Origin: Pseudomonas mendocina
GTDB taxonomy: Bacteria; Pseudomonadota; Gammaproteobacteria; Pseudomonadales; Pseudomonadaceae
DNA length: 64,000 nt
NCBI RefSeq assembly: GCF_003008615.1
Contig: NZ_CP027657.1
Coordinates: forward strand, 3,410,001-3,474,000
Direction of reading: 5' to 3'
This document shows positions 38,026 to 47,139 of this stretch, piece after piece. The notes under the pieces are model-generated. The model was given only the letters and a program-made list of their open reading frames with translations. It was not told where the DNA came from and searched no databases. The first letter of the stretch is position 1; every line of letters starts with the position of its first letter. The translations under genes and the position numbers were made by a program.

Positions 38026-40770
38026 ATGACAGACCTTTCCCGCTCGCCAGGGTTTTCCTACATGCCGGCCACGCCGGTCGAAGCCCGTTTCTATCGCCCA
38101 CCGCTGCCGGCAGGGCATATGCCGCGACCGCGTCTGTGCGAGCGCCTTGAGGAAGGCTTGCAGGGGCGTCTGCTACTGGTTTCTGCACCTGCGGGGTTCG
38201 GTAAAAGCTCGTTGGCCATCGAATTCTGCGAGCGCTTGCCTGCTCATTGGCGCAGCCTGTGGCTGGGGCTCAGTGAGCGTGACCATGACCCCGGGCGTTT
38301 TCTCGAGCGCCTGTTGCAAGGGCTGCAGCAGTTCTACCCAGCTCTGGGGGAAGAGGCGCTCGGTCTGCTGAAAATGCGTCAACGGCATCAACCCTTCGCT
38401 TTCGAACAATGGCTCGATGGTTTGCTCGATGAGCTGACTCATGAGCTGGATGACGGTCAGCCTCTACTGCTGGTGCTGGATGACTATCACCTGGCGCAGG
38501 GGCCGGTGCTCGATCGCTGTTTGCAATTTTTCCTCAATCACTTGCCGCCTGGTGTTCTGCTGCTGGTCACCAGTCGCCAGCGTCCTGATTGGCACCTGGC
38601 GCGTCTGCGCCTGTCACGGCAGTTGCTGGAGCTGAACGAACAGGATTTACGCCTGACCGCTGCTGAACTGGATGCCCTGCTGGCGAGCCAGGGCACGCAC
38701 CTGGAACAGCAGCAGCTTGCCGGCATCCTGCAGCGCAGCGAAGGCTGGGTCGCGGGGTTGCGCCTGTGGCTGTTGGCGGTAGAGGCGCTTGATGACGGGG
38801 CAGGAGAGGGGCCGGAGTTGCATGGTGGTGAAGGACTGATTCGCGAGTACCTGCTCGAAGAGGTCATCGAGCGCCAGCCACCCGAGGTGCAGCAGTTTCT
38901 CTACGACACGGCCTGCCTCGAGCGTTTCTGCGCCGAGTTGTGCGATGCGGTGCGTGACAGCCATGACAGCGCTGCAATCATCCGCCAGTTACAGGCGAAC
39001 CAGGTATTTCTGGTGCCGCTCGACGAGCAGGGGCGCTGGTTTCGCTATCACCATCTGTTTTCCGATCTGCTCAATGCACGACCGGTTGATGGCCTGAGCC
39101 GTTCGCGTAGCAGTTCGCATCTGCGCGCCTGTCGCTGGTTCGCCGCACAAGGCATGTTGGATGCAGCCATCGAGCAGGCGTTGCTGGCCGGCCAGTCCGA
39201 TGTGGCTGCCAGCCTGGTGCAGAATCTTTCCGAGGAGCAGATGCTGGCGGAACAGAACATCGCCATGCTGCTGCGCTGGAAGACCAATCTGCCGGACGAT
39301 CTGCTGGTCAGCACACCACGTCTGATCATGCTGTATGGCTGGGCGTTGGCGTTGGCCTGCCAACTGGATGCGGCACAGGAGCTGCTCGATCAACTGGATC
39401 GCTTTCTGCCCGCTGCCGATGCTGTCAGTCAGCGCAGTCTGCTGGCGCAATGGCAGGCCCTGGATGGCGTCATCGCGCGCGGGCGCGGCGATGGTACGCG
39501 TGCCGAGCAGCAGTGCAGCGAGGCGTTGGCCAGCCTGCCCGCCGATCGTTATGGCCCGCACTTCATGTGCCTGGCTGCTCTGGCTAACCTGGCTATCGCG
39601 CGGGGGGATCTATGGCGTGCGCGGGGCCTCAACCGCGATGCACTGGAGCTGGCCCAGAGAATCGAAAATCCCTTGCTCGAAGCGCTGGCGCATTACGAGC
39701 GAGCGCGGGTGTTGCAAGCGCGAGGCGAGGTATTACGCGCTTTGAGCGAGGTGCGTCAGGGCTTGGCCCGTGTTCAGGGATTGGCGGCGCAGCGCAACTA
39801 CTCGGTGCGTGCGCGGCTGACGCTCTATGAGGGTTACCTGCTCAGTTTACGTTTGCAGCCACAAGCATCGGAACGATTGCGCGCGGGTATCGTCGAGGCC
39901 AGGGGCTGTCGCGATGTGGGCGTGGTGATCGGCTACTGCGTGCTGGCCAGCCTGGAAGGGCGTGATGGCCGGCCTGCCGAGGCCTTCGCCTTGCTCGGTG
40001 AAGCCGAGCGCCTGATGCATGTCTGGGACATTCCGGCGATCTACTACCTGGCGATGATCACGCTGATCAAATGCGAGCTCTGGTTACGTCAAGGACAGGT
40101 CGAGTTGGCGGCTGCCTGGCTGCCACAACTGGATGAGACCTATGGGGCAGAGGGGCGTGCATTAGCGCCCGAGTTTCACCCACAGCTGGCGCTGCATATC
40201 GATTTGCAGCAAGCCGCGCTGGAGCGGCAGCAAGGGCTGCTCGAGGCCGCCGAGCGGCGCCTGCGCGCCTTGTATCAACGTGCCCAAGGCGGCGGTGGGC
40301 AACTGATTGGTTTGGTGGCTCAGGCGCAATTGGCCCAGTTGCTGCGCCAGACGGGGCGCGAGCGCGAGGCGCAGCAGCAACTCGACAGTTGCCTGGAGGG
40401 AGCAGAGGGTGGCGCGCTGCTGCCCTTCATCGAGCTGATTCACCATCAGCCGCAGTGGCTGCGTGAACGCCTGCTGGCGCGCCCATCCTGCCCCGCACGT
40501 GATGCGCTGATCAGTCAGCTACCGCTCGTTCAGCTAGCCGATGAGGAGCCCGTGCTGGAGCAGGAACCGCTGGCGGAGAAACTCAGCAGCCGCGAACTGG
40601 CCGTGTTGCAACTGATCGCCCGAGGTTGTTCCAACCAGGAAATCAGCGACCGATTGTTCATTTCCTTGCACACGGTCAAGACTCATGCCCGGCATATCAA
40701 CAGCAAACTGGGTGTCGAGCGACGTACCCAGGCGGTCGCACGTGCCAAGGGGCTCGGTCTACTGCGTTGA
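38026..40770 (+). CDS. MalT/LAL-type LuxR family transcriptional regulator
   Basis: Large ATP-binding regulator of 914 residues. The Walker A motif is APAGFGKSS (54-62) and Walker B is LLLVLDDYH. They are followed by a STAND NTPase region, helical tetratricopeptide-like repeats (about 400-800) and a C-terminal LuxR helix-turn-helix (LSSRELAVLQLIARGCSNQE, then HTVKTHARHINSKLG). Such proteins are activated by binding an inducer and ATP. It lies 230 bases after the DUF1302/DUF1329 genes on the same strand, so it is the likely regulator of that locus. There is no strong Shine-Dalgarno; Met13 is an alternative start. Confidence 0.9.
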   Translation: MTDLSRSPGFSYMPATPVEARFYRPPLPAGHMPRPRLCERLEEGLQGRLLLVSAPAGFGKSSLAIEFCERLPAHWRSLWLGLSERDHDPGRFLERLLQGLQQFYPALGEEALGLLKMRQRHQPFAFEQWLDGLLDELTHELDDGQPLLLVLDDYHLAQGPVLDRCLQFFLNHLPPGVLLLVTSRQRPDWHLARLRLSRQLLELNEQDLRLTAAELDALLASQGTHLEQQQLAGILQRSEGWVAGLRLWLLAVEALDDGAGEGPELHGGEGLIREYLLEEVIERQPPEVQQFLYDTACLERFCAELCDAVRDSHDSAAIIRQLQANQVFLVPLDEQGRWFRYHHLFSDLLNARPVDGLSRSRSSSHLRACRWFAAQGMLDAAIEQALLAGQSDVAASLVQNLSEEQMLAEQNIAMLLRWKTNLPDDLLVSTPRLIMLYGWALALACQLDAAQELLDQLDRFLPAADAVSQRSLLAQWQALDGVIARGRGDGTRAEQQCSEALASLPADRYGPHFMCLAALANLAIARGDLWRARGLNRDALELAQRIENPLLEALAHYERARVLQARGEVLRALSEVRQGLARVQGLAAQRNYSVRARLTLYEGYLLSLRLQPQASERLRAGIVEARGCRDVGVVIGYCVLASLEGRDGRPAEAFALLGEAERLMHVWDIPAIYYLAMITLIKCELWLRQGQVELAAAWLPQLDETYGAEGRALAPEFHPQLALHIDLQQAALERQQGLLEAAERRLRALYQRAQGGGGQLIGLVAQAQLAQLLRQTGREREAQQQLDSCLEGAEGGALLPFIELIHHQPQWLRERLLARPSCPARDALISQLPLVQLADEEPVLEQEPLAEKLSSRELAVLQLIARGCSNQEISDRLFISLHTVKTHARHINSKLGVERRTQAVARAKGLGLLR

Positions 40771-41619
40771 GGTTGGCAGCGACAGATCCAGTGCTGGCGC
40801 CTTGATCGCAGGCGTCACTGGCTGCGCCAGCTTGACTTGCACATCCTGATGGATCATCTGCAGCACTGGCAGCAAGCTGGCCATGTCCTGGCCGACTTGT
40901 GGGTAACGGTGTCCGCTGGCGAGCCCTTCGATGCGGGTCAGCAACTGCGCCTGCACATCCGCAGGCAGATGGACGAACAGCTCCGGCAACTGTTGGCTCA
41001 GCTCGGCGCTATACAGCAGTAGCTCGTCGCGGCCGAAGGCCTGGGTCAGTTCCAGGTAATCGAGCGCGCTGCTGCTGAGCATCGCTGCCGCCGCCTTGGT
41101 TTCCTGCAGGCCCTGCAGGCGAACCGGATTGCTTTGTTCGCTTTGCGACAGCGTCATCCAGAACTCTGTGGTGAGGGTGAAGAGGATGGCCTGCTGGCGC
41201 AGCGAGTAGCTCATCAGGCCGAGCGCTTCGGCTGCATAGGGTTGCTGCTTGGCACGGAAGTCGAAGTACAGGCGCATCAGTTCCTTGAGTTCGAACAGCA
41301 CTTCCCGCGCCTCGCTCTGCCGCAACTCCAGTGGCGCATAGATATTCAACTGCGGCCGGAAGTTGTCTGGAGCGATCATGCGTTGGTAGATCGGCCCGGT
41401 GAATTCACCACTGCGTCGCGGCAAGGCATTGGCCTGTGTGCTGTCTACCTTCTCCAGCGCTTCGCGCAGTTGCCGGTAGTCGTCGCTGCGCCAGGGCTTG
41501 TTCACGTCTGGAATACGTTGGCCGAGATAGAACAGCTCGGCCGCTCCAGCCGGCGGTAGCCAGACCAGCAAAAGGATGGCCAGCGGCCAGAACAGGCGAC
41601 GTGCTAGGGTGAGCGACAC
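40759..41619 (-). CDS. Uncharacterised exported protein
   Basis: Protein of 286 residues with a signal peptide (MSLTLARRLFWPLAILLLVW, cleaved near PAGA-AE). The mature part is helical, rich in Leu/Gln/Glu, with no cysteine or recognisable domain: RSDDYRQLREALEKVDS and YAPLELRQSEAREVLFELK are typical stretches. The start codon is GTG. Its 3' end overlaps the LuxR-type gene by 12 bases in the convergent direction. I do not recognise the family. It could be a periplasmic factor related to the DUF1302/DUF1329 locus, which is only a guess from position. Confidence 0.72.
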   Translation of the reverse strand: MSLTLARRLFWPLAILLLVWLPPAGAAELFYLGQRIPDVNKPWRSDDYRQLREALEKVDSTQANALPRRSGEFTGPIYQRMIAPDNFRPQLNIYAPLELRQSEAREVLFELKELMRLYFDFRAKQQPYAAEALGLMSYSLRQQAILFTLTTEFWMTLSQSEQSNPVRLQGLQETKAAAAMLSSSALDYLELTQAFGRDELLLYSAELSQQLPELFVHLPADVQAQLLTRIEGLASGHRYPQVGQDMASLLPVLQMIHQDVQVKLAQPVTPAIKAPALDLSLPTSTQ

Positions 41620-41701
41620 GATGAATATCCGCGGCTAGAGGCGGCTCCAGAGTACCCAGCTCGGGGCGTCGCGTCACCCGCGCCTTGGTTGGGAACATAG
41701 C

Positions 41702-42370
41702 ATGGACGAGTTGGCAGAACACGGCGCGATTCAGGCGGTATTCGAGGATCTGGGCGGTTACGGCGCGCTCGCGTCGCAGCAGGGCGCAGGTGCCGAGGGG
41801 CCACTGGTCGGTCATCTGCAGCGCACCAATATCCAGCTGGCAGCCATCGGCGTATTCGCGCGAAAAGGTCTCGAGCAGGCGACCGTGAACGATCTGCTGG
41901 CAGCCGCGCAGGTATCGCGGCGTACGTTCTACAAGTACTTCGCCAACAAGATGGACGTGCTCGAAGGCATCTATCAGACGTCGGTGCTACTGCTGCTCGC
42001 TCGTTTTCGCGAGATGCAGCGGGTTGCTGGTAGCCCTCAGGCCTGGCTGCGCGCGATGGTCGGGCGTTTCTTCGACTATCACCTGGCCGTCGGGCCGATC
42101 ATCCGCCTGATGCAGGAAGAGGCGTTGCGTGCGCAATCGCCGTTGGCCGCTCATCGTCAGCGAGCTCATCAGGAGATGTTGCGATTGCTGGTCGAACGTC
42201 TGGAGCCAGAGCTGGCGCCGCGTGATCCACTGGTTTATCAGGCGCTGATCTGGGCGCTTGAAGCGGCCTCGCTCGACCTGCTCGGGCGCAGCGCCAGTCG
42301 TGAGGAAATCGAGCGCGCCAAGGCGGTGCTTGGCGATCTGTTGATTGCTTCGTTGTGTCCCGGGACGTAG
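41702..42370 (+). CDS. TetR family transcriptional regulator
   Basis: Repressor of 222 residues. An unusual N-terminal extension of about 42 residues precedes the helix-turn-helix domain (IQLAAIGVFARKGLEQATVN, then QVSRRTFYKYFANKMDVLEG). The C-terminal ligand-binding domain is helical. GGGAAC is upstream. It is followed by an alpha/beta-hydrolase gene 128 bases away on the same strand, a possible target. Confidence 0.9.
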   Translation: MDELAEHGAIQAVFEDLGGYGALASQQGAGAEGPLVGHLQRTNIQLAAIGVFARKGLEQATVNDLLAAAQVSRRTFYKYFANKMDVLEGIYQTSVLLLLARFREMQRVAGSPQAWLRAMVGRFFDYHLAVGPIIRLMQEEALRAQSPLAAHRQRAHQEMLRLLVERLEPELAPRDPLVYQALIWALEAASLDLLGRSASREEIERAKAVLGDLLIASLCPGT

Positions 42371-42498
42371 GAGGCTCCGGCTCTTCATGAGCCGAATTCA
42401 GCGAGAAATGAGGTGGGAACAGACCCAAGGTTGGGCAGCGTTCGGCCAGGTCTCATGTTCTGATCACGGTGACCCCAATAAGAACCGAGGTACCGTGC

Positions 42499-43440
42499 AT
42501 GACCGCCAACAGCCTGTCCCTGCAACCGCCGCTATCTGCCGGTTTCGCCCGCCTGGGCTTCGGCGCCCTGCCGCTGGAGCGCCTCAAGGCGCGCTACGGT
42601 AATGCGGCCGAAGGCTCCCGCTATATCGAACTCGATGGCTTCAATATCCACTACCGCGATGAGGGAAGCCGAGACAAACCAGCATTGGTGCTGATCCACG
42701 GTGTGGTCGCTTCATTGCATACTTGGGACGGCTGGGTGCAAGCCTTTGCAGCCGATTACCGCATCATCCGTTTCGATGTTCCGGGTTTTGGCCTGACAGG
42801 CCCTGCGCGTGATGGTCAGTATTCGGCTGAGCGGATGATTCGCGTGCTCGGTCTGCTGCTCGATTACCTGCAGGTGGACAAGGCGGATATCGCCGGTAAC
42901 TCGCTGGGCGGTTATATCGCCTGGAACTTTGCCGTGGCCCAGCCGCAGCGGGTTGGCAAGCTGGTACTGATCGATCCTGCCGGTTACCACATGAACAAGG
43001 TGCCCTGGATGATTGCCGCCGCTGCGCTGCCTGGCGCCACTGTTGCCATGCCGATGTGGATGCCACGTGCGCTGATCGCCCAGGGCATCAAGGAGGTCTA
43101 CGGTGAGCCGGGACGAATCAAGCCGGGCGTGGTCGATCGCTACTATGACCTGTCGCGCAGGCCGGGCAATCGTCGCGGCATGATGGATATCTTCCGTGTG
43201 CTGCTGCAGGTCAACAAGCAGGAGCTGCACGCAACCCCGGAGCGGGTCGCGCAGATCAAGGCGTCAACTCTGCTGATGTGGGGTGAGCGTGATCGCTGGA
43301 TTTCACCCAAGCATGTGCCGCTTTGGCAACGCGATTTGCCGGGTATTCAGGTCAAGGTCTATGCGGGCGTCGGCCACATCCCCATGGAGGAAATTCCCGA
43401 GCAGAGTGCAGCCGATGCGATGCGCTTTTTGCGCGGCTGA
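42499..43440 (+). CDS. Alpha/beta hydrolase (esterase/lipase-like)
   Basis: Hydrolase of 313 residues with no signal peptide. HGVVASLHTWDGW is the oxyanion region. The nucleophile elbow GNSLGGYIAW gives the catalytic Ser, WGERDRWISP probably holds the Asp, and GVGHIPMEE the His. The start at 42499 is supported by CGAGGT eight bases upstream; a GTG further up is a weaker choice. The substrate is unknown; the neighbourhood suggests an acyl ester. Confidence 0.91.
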   Translation: MTANSLSLQPPLSAGFARLGFGALPLERLKARYGNAAEGSRYIELDGFNIHYRDEGSRDKPALVLIHGVVASLHTWDGWVQAFAADYRIIRFDVPGFGLTGPARDGQYSAERMIRVLGLLLDYLQVDKADIAGNSLGGYIAWNFAVAQPQRVGKLVLIDPAGYHMNKVPWMIAAAALPGATVAMPMWMPRALIAQGIKEVYGEPGRIKPGVVDRYYDLSRRPGNRRGMMDIFRVLLQVNKQELHATPERVAQIKASTLLMWGERDRWISPKHVPLWQRDLPGIQVKVYAGVGHIPMEEIPEQSAADAMRFLRG

Positions 43441-43477
43441 GTGAGAGAAAATGCAGCCCAGAAGCCCCTGGCAACGC

Positions 43478-43505
43478 AAAAGCCCGGACAGGATCCGGGC
43501 TTTTT
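43478..43505. terminator. Bidirectional terminator
   Basis: AAAAGCCCGGA (43478-43488) pairs with TCCGGGCTTTTT (43494-43505) around CAGGA, between convergent genes. Confidence 0.9.
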
Positions 43506-43532
43506 CTTGGGTAGCGTGACTGCTGTTGTAGC

Positions 43533-44378
43533 TCAGGCGGCGCTAGCCTGAACCTGCGGGGTGCCGTCGAACTCTTCACGCGTGGCGTGCAGCAGATCCA
43601 GGTTGTTGTGTTCCCAGGGATGAAAACCGTCCTTGAAGAAATCCAGATAAGTGCGGATCAACGGGCGGAACACGCCTTCCTTGCCCCACATCCAGCGGAT
43701 GCCGTCGCGCCATACCCGCCAGTTCCACAGCAGGCCGTCGACCTTGAGCATGTGTGCCAGGCCACGCGTGGTATCGAGCACGAAGAAGAAGGTGCCCATG
43801 ATCATCGCTCGGCGCAGCAACTTACGGCTGCCACACACCTGGTTGTAGACGTCGAAGGCCACCGCTTTATGCTCGGTTTCCTCCAGTGCGTGCCAGCGCC
43901 ACAGACGCGCCAGCGTCGGGTGGGCTTCGGCCATGTATCCGCCATTTCTCAGCAGGCCATCGGCCATGATCGCGGTGATGTGCTCCAGCGCTGCCGTCGC
44001 CGCCAGTTGGCGCTGTGGCGAGAACTTCTTCTGCGTGTAGCGAATGCGCGCGCGGGCGCGTTTCTCGATGCGTTCGACGTTGTAGCCCAGATCGCGCAGG
44101 CGCTGGCTGTACTCCAGGTGTTCGCGGCTGTGATGGCCTTCCTGGCCAATGAAGCCGCGAATCTGCTCCTTGAGTACCGGGTCATCGATACGATCGCGGA
44201 ACTGGCGCACCGAGTCGATGAAGAAGCGCTCGCCATCGGGAAACAACACCGACATGGCATCGAACAAATGAGTCTTGAAGGCGTCGCCGCCGTTCCAGTG
44301 GCGCGGCAGCGGGTTGGGCAGATCGAAGTCCATGTGTCGGGGGCGAATCTGCAATCCTTCCGGTGTGGTGCTGGCCAT
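43533..44378 (-). CDS. PF10118 family predicted metal-dependent hydrolase
   Basis: Helical protein of 281 residues with ferritin-like metal ligands: GFIGQEGHHSREHLEY (Glu, His, His) and HALEETEHKAVAFD (Glu, Glu, His). The spacing fits a diiron or other dinuclear centre. It is labelled a hydrolase by annotation only. A hydrophobic patch near 190-210 (IMGTFFFVLDTTRGLAHML) may touch membrane. It diverges from the AraC gene across 214 bases. Confidence 0.85.
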   Translation of the reverse strand: MASTTPEGLQIRPRHMDFDLPNPLPRHWNGGDAFKTHLFDAMSVLFPDGERFFIDSVRQFRDRIDDPVLKEQIRGFIGQEGHHSREHLEYSQRLRDLGYNVERIEKRARARIRYTQKKFSPQRQLAATAALEHITAIMADGLLRNGGYMAEAHPTLARLWRWHALEETEHKAVAFDVYNQVCGSRKLLRRAMIMGTFFFVLDTTRGLAHMLKVDGLLWNWRVWRDGIRWMWGKEGVFRPLIRTYLDFFKDGFHPWEHNNLDLLHATREEFDGTPQVQASAA

Positions 44379-44592
44379 GAGGGCTCCCTTGCGCTGTTTG
44401 ACTGGTGTTCACTATGGGCGTCATGCGCCATGGGGCACAGGTTCGTAACAGCCAAGGTGACAGTCATATCTGGCCAATGCGCTATTCCAATAAAAAGTTG
44501 GGGTAGTGGCCTGGCAGTGAACACAGATTCGCTGGGTTAAGGTTTGTCATCAGGCAGGTCATTTGCGGCCAGCCACCCAGAACGGCGCGCCC

Positions 44593-45615
44593 ATGAAGCA
44601 AACCCTGAATTTCACGGCTGAACTGGTGCCGGTTGCCTATGCCGAAGCGCTGCTGGCGCTGACCGAAGAACTTGGCCTCGAACGTGGCGAGTTGTTCGCC
44701 CTGGCGCGGCTGCGTCCCGAGGTGCTTGGCAGCCCCAATGGTCGGCTTTCCTTCCTCGATTTCCACCTGCTGACCCAGGCTGCGTTGGAGCGTTGCGGTG
44801 AACCGGCGCTCGGGCTGGTGCTGGGCCAGCGATTGAATGTCTCCACCCATGGCATCCTCGGCTACGCGGTGCTGTCCAGTGCCAATCTGGGCAAGGCGTT
44901 GCAGTTCGCGCTCAAGTACTACCGCGTGCTTGGCCTGGCGTTCGAGCTGGAACTGGTGGAGCAGGGCGAGGATATGGAGTTGCGCGCGGTCGAGTCCTTT
45001 CCCATGGGGCCGCAGTCGCGTTTCGCCGCTGAGGGCCTGCTGACCAGCATCCATACCATCGCCCGCTTTCTCTTGGGCGAGGAGTTGCAAGGGCTTGCCG
45101 TTGGTTTTGCCCACATGGCACCTGCTTATGCCGAGCGCTATGCCGAGGTCTTTGGCGTGGCGGCACAATTCGAGCAGCCCTATCACTGGCTGCGTTTGCC
45201 GCGGCATTATCTGGAACGCCCCATGGCCCTGGCCAATCCTGCTACGGTGCAGATGTGCGAGCAGCAGTGCGAGGCGCTGCTGGCCAGCCTTGACGTGCAG
45301 GACGGCCTGCTGACCCGCTTGCGCCGCCTGCTGTTGGCCCGCCCAGGCGAGTTTCCCGACCTGGAAAGCGCCGCGAGCGCCCTGCATACCAGTGGTCGTA
45401 GCCTGCGTCGGCACCTGGCTCAGATGGGCACCAGTTACCAGCAAGTGCTCGATGAGGTACGCAAGCGCCTGGCCCTGCAATACCTCACCACCACGCATTT
45501 GCCGCTGTATGAAATCGCCTATCTGCTGGGCTTCAGCGACCCGTCCAACTTCCGCCGTGCATTCCGCAAATGGACGGGTAAACTGCCTGGCGATTATCGA
45601 AACGAGGCCCCCTGA
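44593..45615 (+). CDS. AraC family regulator with arabinose-binding-like (PF12625) domain
   Basis: Protein of 340 residues. An N-terminal helical sensor domain (about 10-190) is of the OruR/ArgR-like type seen in Pseudomonas lipid regulators. The C-terminal AraC domain has two helix-turn-helices: LHTSGRSLRRHLAQMGTSYQ and YEIAYLLGFSDPSNFRRAF. It is probably a regulator of the divergent PF10118 gene. Its stop shares one base with the start of the MBL gene. Confidence 0.9.
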   Translation: MKQTLNFTAELVPVAYAEALLALTEELGLERGELFALARLRPEVLGSPNGRLSFLDFHLLTQAALERCGEPALGLVLGQRLNVSTHGILGYAVLSSANLGKALQFALKYYRVLGLAFELELVEQGEDMELRAVESFPMGPQSRFAAEGLLTSIHTIARFLLGEELQGLAVGFAHMAPAYAERYAEVFGVAAQFEQPYHWLRLPRHYLERPMALANPATVQMCEQQCEALLASLDVQDGLLTRLRRLLLARPGEFPDLESAASALHTSGRSLRRHLAQMGTSYQQVLDEVRKRLALQYLTTTHLPLYEIAYLLGFSDPSNFRRAFRKWTGKLPGDYRNEAP

Positions 45616-46262
45616 TGAGCACCGCCGAACGTCCCGCCCTGATCCGCGAAACCTTTCCCGTCGGCCCCTTGCAGTGCAATTGCACGATCATCGGTGATCC
45701 GTTGACCAAGAAGGCCATCGTGGTCGATCCGGGTGGCAATCCCGACCTGATCATGGCGCGACTGGAAGCCCATGGCCTGAAGGTGGTGAGCATCATCCAC
45801 ACTCATGCGCACCTCGATCACTTCCTTGCCTCGGGGCAGATGAAGGAGAAGACCGGTGCCACCTTGCATCTGCACAAGGAAGATCAATTCCTCTGGGATA
45901 ACCTGGAGATGCAATGCAACATGTTCGGTGTGCCCTACACGCCGGTGCCAGCGCCGGACAAATGGCTGGCCGATGACGAAGAGCTGGCCTGCGGTTGTGG
46001 TGTGGCCCTGCATACGCCTGGGCATACGCCGGGTTCGATGAGCTTTTGGTTCGCGGATGCCAAGTTGCTGATCGCGGGGGACACGTTGTTTCGTCGTGGC
46101 ATTGGGCGTACCGATCTGTGGGGTGGTGACTACGCCACCATCGAGCGCTCGATCAAGCAGCGGCTCTACAGCCTCGACGAGGAGGCCACCGTGGTCACCG
46201 GTCATGGCCCGGATACTCGCCTGGGCGATGAGATGCGTGAGAACCCCTTTATTCGCGCATGA
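45615..46262 (+). CDS. MBL-fold metallo-hydrolase (GloB-like)
   Basis: Zinc hydrolase of 215 residues with the metallo-beta-lactamase motif HTHAHLDHF, then the downstream ligands in LHTPGHTPGSM, GDTLFRRGIGR and the final His of TGHGPDTRLG. The family includes glyoxalase II, persulfide dioxygenase and other thioester hydrolases. The one-base stop/start overlap with the AraC gene suggests coupling. The substrate is not predicted. Confidence 0.92.
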   Translation: MSTAERPALIRETFPVGPLQCNCTIIGDPLTKKAIVVDPGGNPDLIMARLEAHGLKVVSIIHTHAHLDHFLASGQMKEKTGATLHLHKEDQFLWDNLEMQCNMFGVPYTPVPAPDKWLADDEELACGCGVALHTPGHTPGSMSFWFADAKLLIAGDTLFRRGIGRTDLWGGDYATIERSIKQRLYSLDEEATVVTGHGPDTRLGDEMRENPFIRA

Positions 46263-46326
46263 CAGGGCACTAATGCAGGTGTGAGGACTCAAAGAGCCAT
46301 CACCCACCGTTCATGGAGAATCCTTC

Positions 46327-46995
46327 ATGTTCCGCCTTTCCCTGATCGCCTTGTGTTCCTCCGCGCTGCTGCTCAGTGGCTGCGCTTCGCAGAATCCCTA
46401 TGACCAGAGCGCACCGAGCTCTAACCGCACTGCTACCTATGGTGGTATCGGTGCGCTGGCTGGCGCGGCTGCCGGTGCGCTGATCAATCATGACAACCGT
46501 GGCAAAGGCGCGCTGATCGGTGCGGCCGTGGCCGGTGCAGCGGCCGCAGGTTACGGGTACTACGCCGACAAGCAGGAAGAGGAGTTGCGTCGCAGCATGC
46601 AGGGTACCGGCGTCGAGGTGCAGCGCCAGGGCGACGTGATCCAGTTGATCATGCCCGGCAATATCACCTTTGCCACCGACTCCGCGCAGATCGCCAGCAG
46701 CTTCTATCAGCCGCTGAACAACCTGGCCAACTCCTTCCGCCAGTACAACCAGAACAGCATCGAGGTGGTCGGTCATACCGATAGCACCGGCTCGCACAGC
46801 CACAACATGGGATTGTCGCAGCGCCGTGCGCAGAGCGTGGCCGACTACCTGCTGGCACAGGGCGTCGATCCGAGCCGGGTCAGCACTCGTGGCATGGGGC
46901 CGGATCAGCCGGTAGCGAGCAATGCTACTGCGGAAGGCCGGGCACAGAACCGCCGCGTCGAGGTGACTCTGCGCCCGCTGCCTGGCGTGCAGTGA
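46327..46995 (+). CDS. OmpA family lipoprotein with glycine-zipper segment, copy 1
   Basis: Outer-membrane lipoprotein of 222 residues (YiaD-like). Lipobox LLSGC with Cys19; a glycine-zipper membrane segment at about 36-80 (GGIGALAGAAAGALI, GALIGAAVAGAAAAGYGYY); then an OmpA peptidoglycan-binding domain with VVGHTDSTGSHSHNMGLSQR and ATAEGRAQNRRVEVTL. The conserved Asp and Arg contact diaminopimelate. It anchors the outer membrane to peptidoglycan. Copy 2 follows after a hairpin region. Confidence 0.92.
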   Translation: MFRLSLIALCSSALLLSGCASQNPYDQSAPSSNRTATYGGIGALAGAAAGALINHDNRGKGALIGAAVAGAAAAGYGYYADKQEEELRRSMQGTGVEVQRQGDVIQLIMPGNITFATDSAQIASSFYQPLNNLANSFRQYNQNSIEVVGHTDSTGSHSHNMGLSQRRAQSVADYLLAQGVDPSRVSTRGMGPDQPVASNATAEGRAQNRRVEVTLRPLPGVQ

Positions 46996-47002
46996 TGCCA
47001 GT

Positions 47003-47115
47003 GTATCGGGCAGACATCGTCTAGATCGCGGTTCCTCAACGCCTGGACTGATAAGCTTGCGCGGAACTTCGCCTTGCCCAGGCGGCTCGAAGGCTGTGGC
47101 ATGTCTGCCCGATAC
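47003..47115. repeat. 113-bp imperfect hairpin between the OmpA lipoprotein genes
   Basis: GTATCGGGCAGACAT (47003-47017) has a perfect inverted partner ATGTCTGCCCGATAC (47101-47115). Inside is a second inverted pair CGCCTGG (47040-47046)/CCAGGCG (47078-47084) and a smaller one. It fills most of the 144-base gap. It could be an mRNA stability structure, a terminator of the first gene or a mobile remnant. Confidence 0.75.
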
Positions 47116-47139
47116 CAGAAGAAATCCTAAGGAAACGTT

